Source of the DNA: Pseudoxanthomonas sp.
Lineage (GTDB): Bacteria; Pseudomonadota; Gammaproteobacteria; Xanthomonadales; Xanthomonadaceae
Assembly (NCBI RefSeq): GCF_027498035.1
Contig: NZ_CP114978.1
Span: forward strand, 3,162,001 to 3,226,000
DNA: 64,000 nucleotides
Direction of reading: 5' to 3'
Notes under the pieces: generated by a model
Databases searched by the model: none
What the model was told of the DNA's origin: nothing
The model's input: only the letters and a program-made list of their open reading frames with translations
In this document: one piece after another, positions 1 to 7,803 of the stretch
Layout: every line of letters begins with the position of its first letter
Position numbering within the stretch: position 1 is the first letter of the stretch
Position numbers and translations under genes: made by a program

Positions 1-186
1 CGCCTTTTCCAGCAGGGTGACCCGCCAGCCGGCGCGGGCCAGCAGGATGGCCGCGGTGCTGCCGGCCGGGCCGCCGCCGATGATCAGCACGTCCGGCGCC
101 GGTTGCGGGGTGCGCTCCGATGATGTGTCGGCGTGGGATGCGGCATCGGCCGCGGGCGTGGCGATCACGGCTTCAACGGGAGTCAT
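1..186 (-). CDS. FAD-dependent oxidoreductase, N-terminal part (cut by window edge)
   Basis: Only the first 62 residues are in the window, read leftward from an ATG at 186. After about 30 residues of variable leader comes VLIIGGGPAGSTAAILLARA, a dinucleotide-binding GxGxxG fold, followed by an acidic residue at the end of beta-2 (LLEKA), as expected for FAD binding. The gene is divergent from the acyl carrier protein across about 134 bases. Xanthomonadin/aryl polyene loci commonly carry FAD-dependent monooxygenase- or halogenase-like enzymes, so a role in polyene or aryl-head tailoring is an inference from context. The substrate cannot be told from this fragment. Confidence 0.75.
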   Translation of the reverse strand, partial: MTPVEAVIATPAADAASHADTSSERTPQPAPDVLIIGGGPAGSTAAILLARAGWRVTLLEKA

Positions 187-320
187 GCGTGCGAACCTTC
201 GCGTGTGGCAGTCCTGACAAGGGCGTCATCATAGCTTGCGCCCCGCGCGCGTCCCACGGTTGCGCGGGCGCGCCCGATGCACCATCGTGTCGCACCTTCA
301 CGCATTGGAAGCCTTGTCGC

Positions 321-590
321 ATGTCCGCCCAAACCGCCGCAGAACACGAACTGGCCGAGCTGCTGGTCGAGAGCCTGAACCTGGAAGACGTGAATGCCGG
401 CGAGATCGATCCCGACGCGCCGCTGTTCAACACCGGCTTGGGCCTGGACTCGATCGACGCGCTGGAACTGGCGCTGGCCATCGGCAAGAAATACGGATTC
501 CAGCTGCGTTCGGACAGCGAGGACAACCAGCGCATCTTCGCTTCGCTGCGCACGCTGTCGGCGCATGTCCAGGCCAACAAGACCACCTGA
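321..590 (+). CDS. Acyl carrier protein of the aryl polyene locus
   Basis: An 89-residue protein of acyl carrier size. The phosphopantetheine attachment site is visible as GLDSIDALE, with Ser44 as the expected prosthetic-group site. It would carry the growing polyene acyl chain for the ketosynthase, ketoreductase and hotdog dehydratases encoded nearby. The ATG at 321 is chosen because it gives normal ACP length; the upstream in-frame extension has no ACP-like sequence. Its 3' end overlaps the start of the next gene by 26 bases, so the operon is tightly coupled. It is the first gene of a rightward operon divergent from the FAD oxidoreductase. Confidence 0.93.
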   Translation: MSAQTAAEHELAELLVESLNLEDVNAGEIDPDAPLFNTGLGLDSIDALELALAIGKKYGFQLRSDSEDNQRIFASLRTLSAHVQANKTT

Positions 591-1320
591 GATCAGCGCG
601 TCGGCGCCCGCAGCCGATCCCGGCGCCCCGCCGTGGGCGCTGGGCGTGGCATTGCTGCTGGCGGTGGGCTATTCGCCGCTGGCGCACTGGGCCAATGCGT
701 CCGGTCGCAGCGAACTGGCCGTCCTGGCCGGCGTGGCGCTGGTCCTGATGCTGCTGATCGAACCGATCGCGCGCCTGCGCTGGTGGGCCTGGCTGTTGGC
801 CGCCGCGCTGCTGTCCGCGCTGGTGCCGCTGTGGCATTCGCCGCGCGCGTTGCTGCTGCTGACCGCGCCGCCGGTGGTGTTCACCGGCTGGGTGGCGTGG
901 TTCTTCGGCCGCAGTCTGCGGGCCGGCCGCACGCCGTTGATCACCCGGATCGTCTCGGGCCTGTATGCGCAGGCCGGGCAGGCGCTGTCGTCCGCGCAGC
1001 GGGTGTATACGCGCCGGCTGACCCTCTGCTGGGCGGGCCTGCTGGCGGGCATGACGGTGGTCAACCTGCTGCTGGGGCTGTGGGCCGTGCCCGGCGGCGT
1101 GCTGGCCCAGCTGGGTCGGGTACCGCCACTGGCCATTGCCGATGAACAGGCGTCGCTGTTCGCAAACCTGCTGAGTTATGGCGTGATCGGCGGTTTCTTC
1201 GTCGGCGAGTACATGCTGCGTTCGCGCTGGTTCCCGGTGCGGCCGTACCGGAATTTCCTCGACTTCGCGCGCCAGATGGCGCGGCTGGGTCCGGCCTTCT
1301 GGCGTGACGTGCTGCGCTGA
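565..1320 (+). CDS. Multi-pass membrane protein of the aryl polyene operon
   Basis: A 251-residue hydrophobic protein. Several membrane segments are visible: two between about residues 25 and 65, then LLAAALLSALVPLW, LLLLTAPPVVFTGWVAWFF, and later LTLCWAGLLAGMTVVNLLLG and LLSYGVIGGFFVG. It resembles the uncharacterised membrane proteins (COG4648-like) that travel with acyl carrier proteins in aryl polyene clusters. The ATG at 565 lies inside the ACP gene; a later non-ATG start is possible because the first 20 residues are polar and low in content. The function is not established. Location points to handling or export of the polyene at the inner membrane. Confidence 0.75.
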   Translation: MSRPTRPPEISASAPAADPGAPPWALGVALLLAVGYSPLAHWANASGRSELAVLAGVALVLMLLIEPIARLRWWAWLLAAALLSALVPLWHSPRALLLLTAPPVVFTGWVAWFFGRSLRAGRTPLITRIVSGLYAQAGQALSSAQRVYTRRLTLCWAGLLAGMTVVNLLLGLWAVPGGVLAQLGRVPPLAIADEQASLFANLLSYGVIGGFFVGEYMLRSRWFPVRPYRNFLDFARQMARLGPAFWRDVLR

Positions 1321-1441
1321 ACCAGCTTGGCGCCGGTGGCTGGCGCCAGCGAACACCGTTCACGCCAGCAGCGGCATTCACCGTTAAGAAAACGCAAATC
1401 CATGCCGCCCAAGCGGGCGGTGGCCGGGTATCCTGTCGCAC

Positions 1442-2226
1442 ATGAGCACCTCGACCGACAACATGGATGTGCAGTCGTCGCGGGCCTCCGGCAATCTTGG
1501 CTGGAGCGTCCTCAACGCACTGCAACTGGTCTTCACCCTGGCCTGGACGGCCACCTGGATCACCCTGGCGCTGTTGCTGCGCGCGGTGGGGGTGAAGCCC
1601 GAGCGAGTGCTGCGCATGGCCGCCACCTGCTGGGCGCCCGGCCTGCTGGCAAGGGCGGCAACATCAAGCTGGTGGTGGAAGGCGGGCAGGGCATCGACTG
1701 GTCACGGCCGCACCTGCTGGTCTCCAACCACCAGTCGGTGATCGACATCTGCGTGTTGTACATGGCCGTGCCGGTGCCGCTGCGGTTCCTGCTGAAGGCC
1801 GAGATGCTCAAAGTGCCGTTCGTGAACTGGTACGCCAAGGCCACCGGCATGTTGTTCCTGGACCGCGACAGCCGCCGCGCCGGTGCGCTGGTCCGGCGCA
1901 AGGCGGCCGCGCTGCTGGGCCAGGGCCAGAATCTGTGCCTGTTTCCCGAAGGCACCCGCAGCCGCACCGGCGCGCTGGCGCCATTCAAGGCCGGCCTGCT
2001 GCAGGCTGCCATCGACGCCGGCGTGCCGGTGGTGCCGGTGGCCATCGATGGCTGCGGCAAGGTGCTGCCGGTGCAGGGCTTCTTCCGCGCCCGTCCGGGC
2101 ACGATCCGCCTGCGGATCGGTGCACCGATCCAGGTGGTCGATGCCGGCGGCGCGCTGCTAGACCGGCAGACCCTCACACAGCGTGCGCACGAGTCGGTGC
2201 GCACGATGCTGGAACCGCGGATCTAA
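1442..2226 (+). pseudogene. PlsC-like acyltransferase with an apparent frameshift
   Basis: Two reading frames together make one acyltransferase. From the ATG at 1442 the frame encodes a hydrophobic N-terminus (TWITLALLLRAVGV) up to CWAPGLLA near 1650. The rest lies in the -1 frame from about 1651: NHQSVID (the HX4D catalytic motif), then FPEGTRSR, both PlsC/AGPAT hallmarks, ending at 2226. Adding one C in GGCAAG at 1649-1653 would give LLAKGGNIKLVVEG and one continuous protein of about 261 residues. The family transfers acyl chains to glycerolipids; here it probably helped attach the polyene to a lipid. Either the gene is truly broken or the base is a sequencing error. A downstream internal start could still make the catalytic part without its membrane segment. 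Confidence 0.85.
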
Positions 2227-2237
2227 GCAGCCGGTCC

Positions 2238-2534
2238 ATGGAATTCGCAGTCCCGCACGACCATCCCGCCTTGCCAGGGCATTTTCCCGGCCGTCCGATC
2301 GTGCCCGGCGTGCTGGTCCTGGATCACGTCCTGGAGGCAGTCGAAGCCCTGCACGGCCCGTTGCGCGGTGGCCTGCGCCTGCCGCAGGTGAAGTTCCTGC
2401 AGCCGCTGCTGCCGGGTGAAATCGCCTGTATCGCGCTTGACGGCGTGGCGCCGCGCTGGCGTTTCAAGGTGCTGCGCGGGGATATCCTGCTGGCCAGTGG
2501 CGAAGTCGTCGCGGTTGCGGAGGACATCGCATGA
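2238..2534 (+). CDS. Small hotdog-fold 3-hydroxyacyl-ACP dehydratase
   Basis: A 98-residue single hotdog protein. The FabZ/FabA-like active-site loop GHFPGRPIVPGV is clear, with His15 as the likely catalytic histidine. It would dehydrate 3-hydroxyacyl-ACP intermediates to build the conjugated double bonds of the polyene. It is shorter than housekeeping FabZ (about 150 residues), like the small dehydratases of aryl polyene clusters (ApeI type). It starts 11 bases after the acyltransferase remnant and overlaps the next gene by four bases (ATGA), so the order supports one transcript. A second, divergent hotdog gene lies at 6429. Confidence 0.85.
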   Translation: MEFAVPHDHPALPGHFPGRPIVPGVLVLDHVLEAVEALHGPLRGGLRLPQVKFLQPLLPGEIACIALDGVAPRWRFKVLRGDILLASGEVVAVAEDIA

Positions 2535-3514
2535 ACAGCACCTGGAAACAACGCCCCGAGGGCGGCGGCAAATTCGCGCTGTGGCTGCTGCGCGGCATCG
2601 CCTGCCACGGCGGTCGTGGCCTGGCGCGCACGCTGTTGCTCCCGATCACCGCGTATTTCATGCTGGTGCGCGGCCCCGAACGCCATGCCTCGCGTGCATA
2701 TCTGACGCGTGTCCTGGGCCGGCCGTCGGGCTGGCGCGAGACGGCCCGCCATATCCACACGTTCTCGTCGGTGATCCTGGACCGGGTGTTCCTGCTGAGT
2801 GGCCGCATGGACCAGTTCCGGGTCGATGTCACCGGCCTGGAAAATCTGCACACGCAGCTGGACAAGGGCCGTGGCCTGCTGATCTTCGGCTCGCACCTGG
2901 GTAGCTTCGACGCGCTGCGGGTGCTGGCGCAGAAGCGCCCCGACGTGCAGCTCAGGGTGGTGCTGGACAAGGCCCAGGCGCCGGCCCTGACCGAGTTGCT
3001 GGGTGCGCTGAATCCGCAACTGGCCAGTTGCATCATCGATGCCAGCATGGACAGCACGTCGATCGTGATGGCCATCAAACAGGCCACCGACGAAGGCCAC
3101 CCGGTCGCGATGCTGGTGGACCGCAGCCGACCGGAAGACGCCACGCTGCCGGCCCAGTTCCTGGGCGCGCAGGCGCCATTCCCGACCTCGCCCTGGCTGA
3201 TCGCCGCGCTGCTCAAGGTGCCGGTGGTGCTGGCCTTCGGCCTGTACCACGGCAAGGCGCATTATTCGCTGTCGTTCGAGGTCTATAGCGAGGGCCTGGA
3301 GGTTTCGCGCCGCAACCGCGCTGCGACCCTGGGTGCGCTCATCCGTGGTTATGCCGAACGGCTGGAGCATTACGCCCGGCTTGCGCCCTACAACTGGTTC
3401 AATTTCTATGATTTCTGGAACACCAAGCATGTCGAAGGCAGCGTCCAAGCGGACCTGGATGCTGATGCTGACGCTGCTGTGCAGCGCCGGACCGCTGTCC
3501 GCCGCGTCGCCTGA
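2531..3514 (+). CDS. LPLAT-family acyltransferase (lipid A acyltransferase-like)
   Basis: A 327-residue protein of the LpxL/HtrB-type lysophospholipid acyltransferase family. The motif GSHLGSFDALR contains the HX4D dyad (His122, Asp127), and the protein has a hydrophobic N-terminal stretch (ARTLLLPITAYFML) and the ending NWFNFYDFW typical of this family. In aryl polyene loci these enzymes probably move the polyene acyl chain to a lipid or glycan acceptor at the inner membrane; that role is inferred from context. The start overlaps the dehydratase stop (ATGA). The last 28 codons overlap the next gene by 86 bases. Confidence 0.85.
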   Translation: MNSTWKQRPEGGGKFALWLLRGIACHGGRGLARTLLLPITAYFMLVRGPERHASRAYLTRVLGRPSGWRETARHIHTFSSVILDRVFLLSGRMDQFRVDVTGLENLHTQLDKGRGLLIFGSHLGSFDALRVLAQKRPDVQLRVVLDKAQAPALTELLGALNPQLASCIIDASMDSTSIVMAIKQATDEGHPVAMLVDRSRPEDATLPAQFLGAQAPFPTSPWLIAALLKVPVVLAFGLYHGKAHYSLSFEVYSEGLEVSRRNRAATLGALIRGYAERLEHYARLAPYNWFNFYDFWNTKHVEGSVQADLDADADAAVQRRTAVRRVA

Positions 3515-4103
3515 ATCCACAGCGGGGCAGCAGGCCGACCCGGCCTGGATCCTGTCCAAGATCGCCCGGCCCGGCGCCATCACCACCCAGTTCGTCGAAC
3601 TGCGCGGCTCGGCCCTGCTGAAGACGCCACTGCGCGTGGAGGGCCGTTACGCACGCGATGCCGACGCCACGCTGGTGCGCGAAGTCACCGCGCCCTACCA
3701 CGAGAAGATCACCTTGAAGGGCGACCAGGCCACGCTGGAACGCGACGGCAAGAAGCCGCGCACCTTCTCGCTGTCGCGCGCGCCGGAACTGGCCGATCTG
3801 CAGCGCGGCTTCGGTGCACTGCTGTCCGGCGATGCGACCGAGCTGGAACAGCACTACGCGCTCAGCGCCGCCGGCACTCACCAGGCCTGGCAGTTGAAGC
3901 TGGACCCCAGGGATGCTGCCGCGGCCAAGGCGCCGGTGCGCGACATCCAGCTGTACGGCAAGGGCGCGGAACTGCGCTGCATCGAAACCACCAGTGACAA
4001 GGGCGAGGTGCAGCGCACCCTGCTGGCCGGCGCGGCCCAGGCGGCGGCCAAGGTCAGCGAGGCCGATGCCCTGACCGCACTCTGCCGCGGCCACAACGGG
4101 TGA
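3429..4103 (+). CDS. LolA-like outer membrane lipoprotein carrier of the polyene locus
   Basis: A 224-residue exported protein. The ATG at 3429 gives a good signal peptide: a basic start (MSKAASKRT), a hydrophobic core (MLMLTLLCSAG) and a likely cleavage after LSAAS. The mature part, with VELRGSALLKTPLRVEGR and an internal repeat of short beta-type segments, resembles the LolA/outer membrane lipoprotein carrier-like proteins of aryl polyene clusters. It likely passes the lipidated pigment across the periplasm, working with the MMPL transporter encoded directly after it (the TGA and the GTG start overlap). The start overlaps the acyltransferase by 86 bases; ATGs near 3459-3465 would shorten the overlap but lose the basic n-region. 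Confidence 0.8.
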   Translation: MSKAASKRTWMLMLTLLCSAGPLSAASPESTAGQQADPAWILSKIARPGAITTQFVELRGSALLKTPLRVEGRYARDADATLVREVTAPYHEKITLKGDQATLERDGKKPRTFSLSRAPELADLQRGFGALLSGDATELEQHYALSAAGTHQAWQLKLDPRDAAAAKAPVRDIQLYGKGAELRCIETTSDKGEVQRTLLAGAAQAAAKVSEADALTALCRGHNG

Positions 4104-6442
4104 GGCTGCCTGCCTTCGCGCGGACCGGCCTGGCGGTGCTGTGGCTGGTGTTGCTGCTTGCATTGGGTGCCTGGCTGGGCAACACCATCAAGCTGTCCGG
4201 TGACCTGCGCAAGTTCATGCCCGAGGCGCGCACGCCCGCGCAGAAACTGCTGCTGGACGAACTGGGCGAAGGCCCGGGTTCGCGCCTGCTGCTGATGGCC
4301 ATTTCCGGCAGCGACCCGGCTACGCTGGCGCGCCAGTCGCAGGCGCTGCGGGTCAAGCTGGACGCCGACAACGACGCCTTCGCGATGATCACCAACGGCG
4401 GCGAGTCGCCGGCCGATGCCATCCCGGCCAAGTGGCTGCCGTACCGGTTCCTGCTGAGCGACCGCTACGACCAGCATCGACTGGATGCGGCCACGCTGAA
4501 GTCCGAACTGGCCGAGCGTGTGCAGGACCTGGGGTCACCGGCTGCCGGCATGATCGAGCCGCTGCTGCCGCGCGACCCGACCCTGGAACTGCTGCACGTG
4601 GCCGAAAGCCTGCAGCCGACCAAGACCCCGCAGCAGATCGAAGGCGTGTGGTTCGACAAGGCCGGCAAGCGCGCGCTGTTGGTCGCCCAGACCATCTCCG
4701 GTGGCTTCGATCCCAATGGCCAGCAACAGGCGGTGGGCGAGATCAATGCCGCCTTCGACGAGATCGCCAAGGGCACGCACAGCCAGCTGCTGCTGACCGG
4801 GCCAGGCGCGTTCTCGGTGGAGATCAGCACCCGCACCCAGGCCGAGACGCAGTGGATCGGCGTGTTCGATACGGTCGGCCTGATCGTGCTGCTGCTGGTC
4901 GCCTACCGTAGCTGGAAGACGCCGCTGCTCGGCGTGCTGCCGCTGGCCAGCGCCGGCCTGGCCGGCATGGTCGCGGTGATGCTGTGCTTCGACCAGGTCC
5001 ATGGCATCACCCTGGCGTTCGGCTTCACCCTGATCGGCGTGGTCCAGGACTATCCAATCCATCTGTTCAGCCATCAGCGACCGGGCCTAGACCCACGCGC
5101 CAACGCACGCCACCTGTGGCCGACCCTGGCGACCGGCGTGGTCTCGACCTGCATCGCCTACATCACGTTCTTCTTTTCCGGCGTGGAGGGCCTGCGCCAG
5201 CTGGCGGTGTTCACCATCAGCGGCCTGGGCACTGCGGCGCTGCTGACGCGCTTCGTGATGCCGGCGTTGCTGGACCCAGCCACGCGCGATTTCGCCGATT
5301 CAAAATTGATGGCACGCCTGAACGATGCCATCGGCAAGTTGCCGCGTCCGCGCTGGTCGCTGGCGGTGCTGGCGGTGGTGGCCGCGGTGGTGGTCGTCGC
5401 CATGCCCACGCCGTTCTGGCAGAACGACCTGTCCAAGCTGACGCCGGTGCCTGCCGCATCGCTGATGCAGGACCAGGACCTGCGCCAGGAACTCGGTGCG
5501 CCCGATGTGCTGTACGTGCTGGCCGTGCAGGCGCCCACGCGCGAAGGCGCGTTGAAGGCCTCCGAAGCCCTGCGCCCGCGCCTGGATGCACAGGTGGCCA
5601 AGGGCGAGCTGAGTGCCTACGACATGGCGGCACGCTACCTGCCGAGCCTGGCCGTGCAGCAGCAGCGCCAGCAGCAGTTGCCCGATCCGGCCGCGGCCAA
5701 GGCGATGCTCGATGCGGCGCTGGTCGACTCGCCGTTCCGCAGCGAGGTCTTCGCCCCGTTCCTGGCCGACCTGGAGCAGGCGCGCACGGCCAAGCCGCTG
5801 CGCGAGGCCGACCTGGCCGACACGCCGCTGGCGTCGATGGTGCAGGGCCTGCTGCTGGATGGCGGCGACCACTTCACCGCGCTGGTGTCGATGAGCGGCA
5901 TCCGTGATCCGCAGGCGCTGGCCGCTGCGATGCAGGGCACCGGTGCGCAATTGATGGACCTGCGCGAAGCCTCGCGCACGCTGGTCAACACCTACCACCG
6001 CGTGCTGGTGGCGATGGGCGTGGCCGCGGTGCTGCTGGCCATCGCGGTGAGCATCGCCCTGCGCGAGCGTCGCCGGATCGTGCGCGTGCTGTTGCCGATG
6101 GGGCTGAGCGTGCTGTTGATCCTGGCGGTGCTGCGCGGCATGGGCGTTGAACTGAACCTGTTCCACCTGATCTCGATGATCCTGGGGGCGGGGCTGGGCC
6201 TGGATTACGCACTGTTCTTCGATCACGCCGGCGACGACGAGCGCGACCAGCGCCGCACCCTGCATGCGCTGATCGTGTGCAGCCTGATGACCTTGCTGGT
6301 GTTCGTGCTGCTGGCCCTGTCCAGCATCCCGGTGCTGCGCGCGATTGGCGCCACCGTGGCGATGGGCGTGGTGTTCAACTTCGTGCTGGCGCTGCTGGTC
6401 TCGCGCCAGCCGACCCTGAAGGTGGCCGATGCGCGGACGTGA
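4100..6442 (+). CDS. MMPL/RND-superfamily exporter of the aryl polyene
   Basis: A 780-residue transporter beginning with GTG at 4100. The layout is typical of the MMPL branch of RND transporters: one N-terminal membrane helix, a large periplasmic domain (about residues 35-240), a group of helices with VGLIVLLLVAYRSW and the loop GVVQDYPIHLF, then a second helix, a second periplasmic domain and a final helix group with ILGAGLGLDYALFFDH. Two near-equal halves are expected for the family. It probably drives export of the lipidated pigment using the proton gradient, handing it to the LolA-like protein. The start codon overlaps the stop of that gene, and the stop overlaps the next gene by 14 bases. 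Confidence 0.9.
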   Translation: MRLPAFARTGLAVLWLVLLLALGAWLGNTIKLSGDLRKFMPEARTPAQKLLLDELGEGPGSRLLLMAISGSDPATLARQSQALRVKLDADNDAFAMITNGGESPADAIPAKWLPYRFLLSDRYDQHRLDAATLKSELAERVQDLGSPAAGMIEPLLPRDPTLELLHVAESLQPTKTPQQIEGVWFDKAGKRALLVAQTISGGFDPNGQQQAVGEINAAFDEIAKGTHSQLLLTGPGAFSVEISTRTQAETQWIGVFDTVGLIVLLLVAYRSWKTPLLGVLPLASAGLAGMVAVMLCFDQVHGITLAFGFTLIGVVQDYPIHLFSHQRPGLDPRANARHLWPTLATGVVSTCIAYITFFFSGVEGLRQLAVFTISGLGTAALLTRFVMPALLDPATRDFADSKLMARLNDAIGKLPRPRWSLAVLAVVAAVVVVAMPTPFWQNDLSKLTPVPAASLMQDQDLRQELGAPDVLYVLAVQAPTREGALKASEALRPRLDAQVAKGELSAYDMAARYLPSLAVQQQRQQQLPDPAAAKAMLDAALVDSPFRSEVFAPFLADLEQARTAKPLREADLADTPLASMVQGLLLDGGDHFTALVSMSGIRDPQALAAAMQGTGAQLMDLREASRTLVNTYHRVLVAMGVAAVLLAIAVSIALRERRRIVRVLLPMGLSVLLILAVLRGMGVELNLFHLISMILGAGLGLDYALFFDHAGDDERDQRRTLHALIVCSLMTLLVFVLLALSSIPVLRAIGATVAMGVVFNFVLALLVSRQPTLKVADART

Positions 6443-6857
6443 GACCATCGCCGCGCTCATTCCGCACCAAGGCCTGATGTGCCTGTGGGAAGAAGTCGTC
6501 AGCTGGGACGACACGCGCATCGCCTTGCGCAGCACCGGCCATCGCGACGCGGCCCATCCGCTGCGTTCGCACGGTCGCCTGCGCGCAGTGCACCTGTGCG
6601 AGTACGGCGCCCAGGCGATGGCCGTGCACGGCGGCCTGCTCGGCCAGGCCAGTGGCGCGCCGGTGCGCCCGGGGATGCTGGTCGCGCTGCGCGGCGTGCA
6701 GTTGCACGTCGACACCCTGGATGACCTGCCAGGCGCGCTGGAAGCCGAAGCCGAAGTGCTGATGCAGGGCGATGACAGCCAGCAGTACGCCTTCCGCATC
6801 CATCACGCCGGCAGCTTGTTGGCCGAAGGCCGCGCCTCGGTGGTGCTGGGCACGTAG
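6429..6857 (+). CDS. Hotdog-fold dehydratase-like protein of the polyene locus
   Basis: A 142-residue protein with features of the ApeP / COG4706 group (predicted 3-hydroxylacyl-ACP dehydratase): an N-terminal IPHQGLMCLWEEVVSW segment, where the conserved HxxxM replaces the FabZ loop, a central SHGRLRAVHLCEYGAQAMAVH helix and a beta-rich C-terminus. It likely partners the small dehydratase at 2238 so that both cis/trans or early/late dehydrations are covered; this split is inferred. It overlaps the exporter gene by 14 bases. A short palindrome follows before the ketoreductase gene. Confidence 0.82.
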   Translation: MRGRETIAALIPHQGLMCLWEEVVSWDDTRIALRSTGHRDAAHPLRSHGRLRAVHLCEYGAQAMAVHGGLLGQASGAPVRPGMLVALRGVQLHVDTLDDLPGALEAEAEVLMQGDDSQQYAFRIHHAGSLLAEGRASVVLGT

Positions 6858-6887
6858 GAGCAATGGTCTACTCGACGCGTTCGGCCC

Positions 6888-6910
6888 CTCTCCCCGCGAG
6901 CAGGGGAGAG
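6888..6910. repeat. Small intergenic hairpin CTCTCCCC...GGGGAGAG
   Basis: An 8-base inverted repeat (CTCTCCCC at 6888-6895, GGGGAGAG at 6903-6910) with a 7-base loop in the 98-base gap between the hotdog gene and the ketoreductase. Sequences of this type recur between genes in Xanthomonadaceae. No T-tract follows, so it is probably a REP-like element or an RNA-processing hairpin and not an intrinsic terminator. Confidence 0.55.
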
Positions 6911-6955
6911 AGGCAAAGCCCCGGCGATGCGACCGTGCTTTTTCCGGCTGCTAGC

Positions 6956-7711
6956 ATGTCGCGCATGACTCCAGAAACGATTCAAAAGCCTCAACGCCGC
7001 GCGCTGGTCACCGGTGGCAGCGGCGACCTGGGTGGAGCGATCTGTCTTGCGCTGGGTGCGGCGGGCTTCCACGTGATCGTCCACGCCAATATCGCACTGC
7101 CACGTGCGCAGTCGGTGGTCGACGGCATCGTGCAGGCGGGCGGTCGCGCCGAAGCGGTCGCCTTCGATGTGGCCGACGCGGACGCCAGTGCATCGGCGAT
7201 GGCGTCCCTGCTGGAAGCCGGGCCGATCCAGGTGGTCGTCAACAACGCCGGCATCCACGATGACGCGCCGATGGCGGGCATGACCGCGCAGCAATGGCAT
7301 CGGGTCATCGATGTGTCGCTGCATGGTTTCTTCAACGTCACCCAGCCGCTGCTGCTGCCGATGGCGCGCACGCGCTGGGGCCGCGTGGTGTGCGTGTCCT
7401 CGGTGGCCGCGGTCACCGGCAACCGCGGCCAGACCAACTATGCCGCCGCCAAGTCCGCGCTGCATGGCGCCACCAAATCACTGGCGCGCGAGATGGCCAG
7501 TCGTGGTATCACCGCCAATGTCGTCGCGCCAGGCGTGATCGAAAGCGCGATGGTCGGCGAACAGTTCCCGCCCGAGGTGCTCAAGCAGATCGTGCCCGCG
7601 GCCCGCGCCGGCAAGCCGGACGAAGTCGCCGCGCTGGTGGCGTTCCTGTGTTCGGATGCGGCCGGCTATATCAACGGCCAGGTCATCGGCATCAACGGCG
7701 GGATGGGCTGA
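6956..7711 (+). CDS. 3-oxoacyl-ACP reductase (FabG-like) of the polyene locus
   Basis: A 251-residue short-chain dehydrogenase. The NAD(P)-binding loop ALVTGGSGDLGGAI, the NNAG motif, the catalytic Ser149 and the Tyr162-x3-Lys166 pair (NYAAAK) are all present. It would reduce 3-oxoacyl-ACP intermediates before dehydration by the hotdog enzymes. ATG at 6956 and ATG at 6965 are both possible starts. Unlike the preceding genes it is separated by about 100 bases containing a hairpin, so it may have its own transcript level. Confidence 0.88.
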   Translation: MSRMTPETIQKPQRRALVTGGSGDLGGAICLALGAAGFHVIVHANIALPRAQSVVDGIVQAGGRAEAVAFDVADADASASAMASLLEAGPIQVVVNNAGIHDDAPMAGMTAQQWHRVIDVSLHGFFNVTQPLLLPMARTRWGRVVCVSSVAAVTGNRGQTNYAAAKSALHGATKSLAREMASRGITANVVAPGVIESAMVGEQFPPEVLKQIVPAARAGKPDEVAALVAFLCSDAAGYINGQVIGINGGMG

Positions 7712-7803
7712 GTCGCGTGTTTCGCAGATGACCGCGCCCGGCGACGGTACGGGCCCGCTTAGGGCACCATAGCGACAGGGGGGCGAACGGCAGGGGACAC
7801 CTG

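Noticed and set aside
3429..3514. Possibility that the acyltransferase at 2531 ends early and the overlap is an error
   Set aside because: The acyltransferase frame is open to 3514 with no sign of frameshift, and 86-base overlaps are acceptable in this compact operon. Shorter LolA-like starts remain possible.
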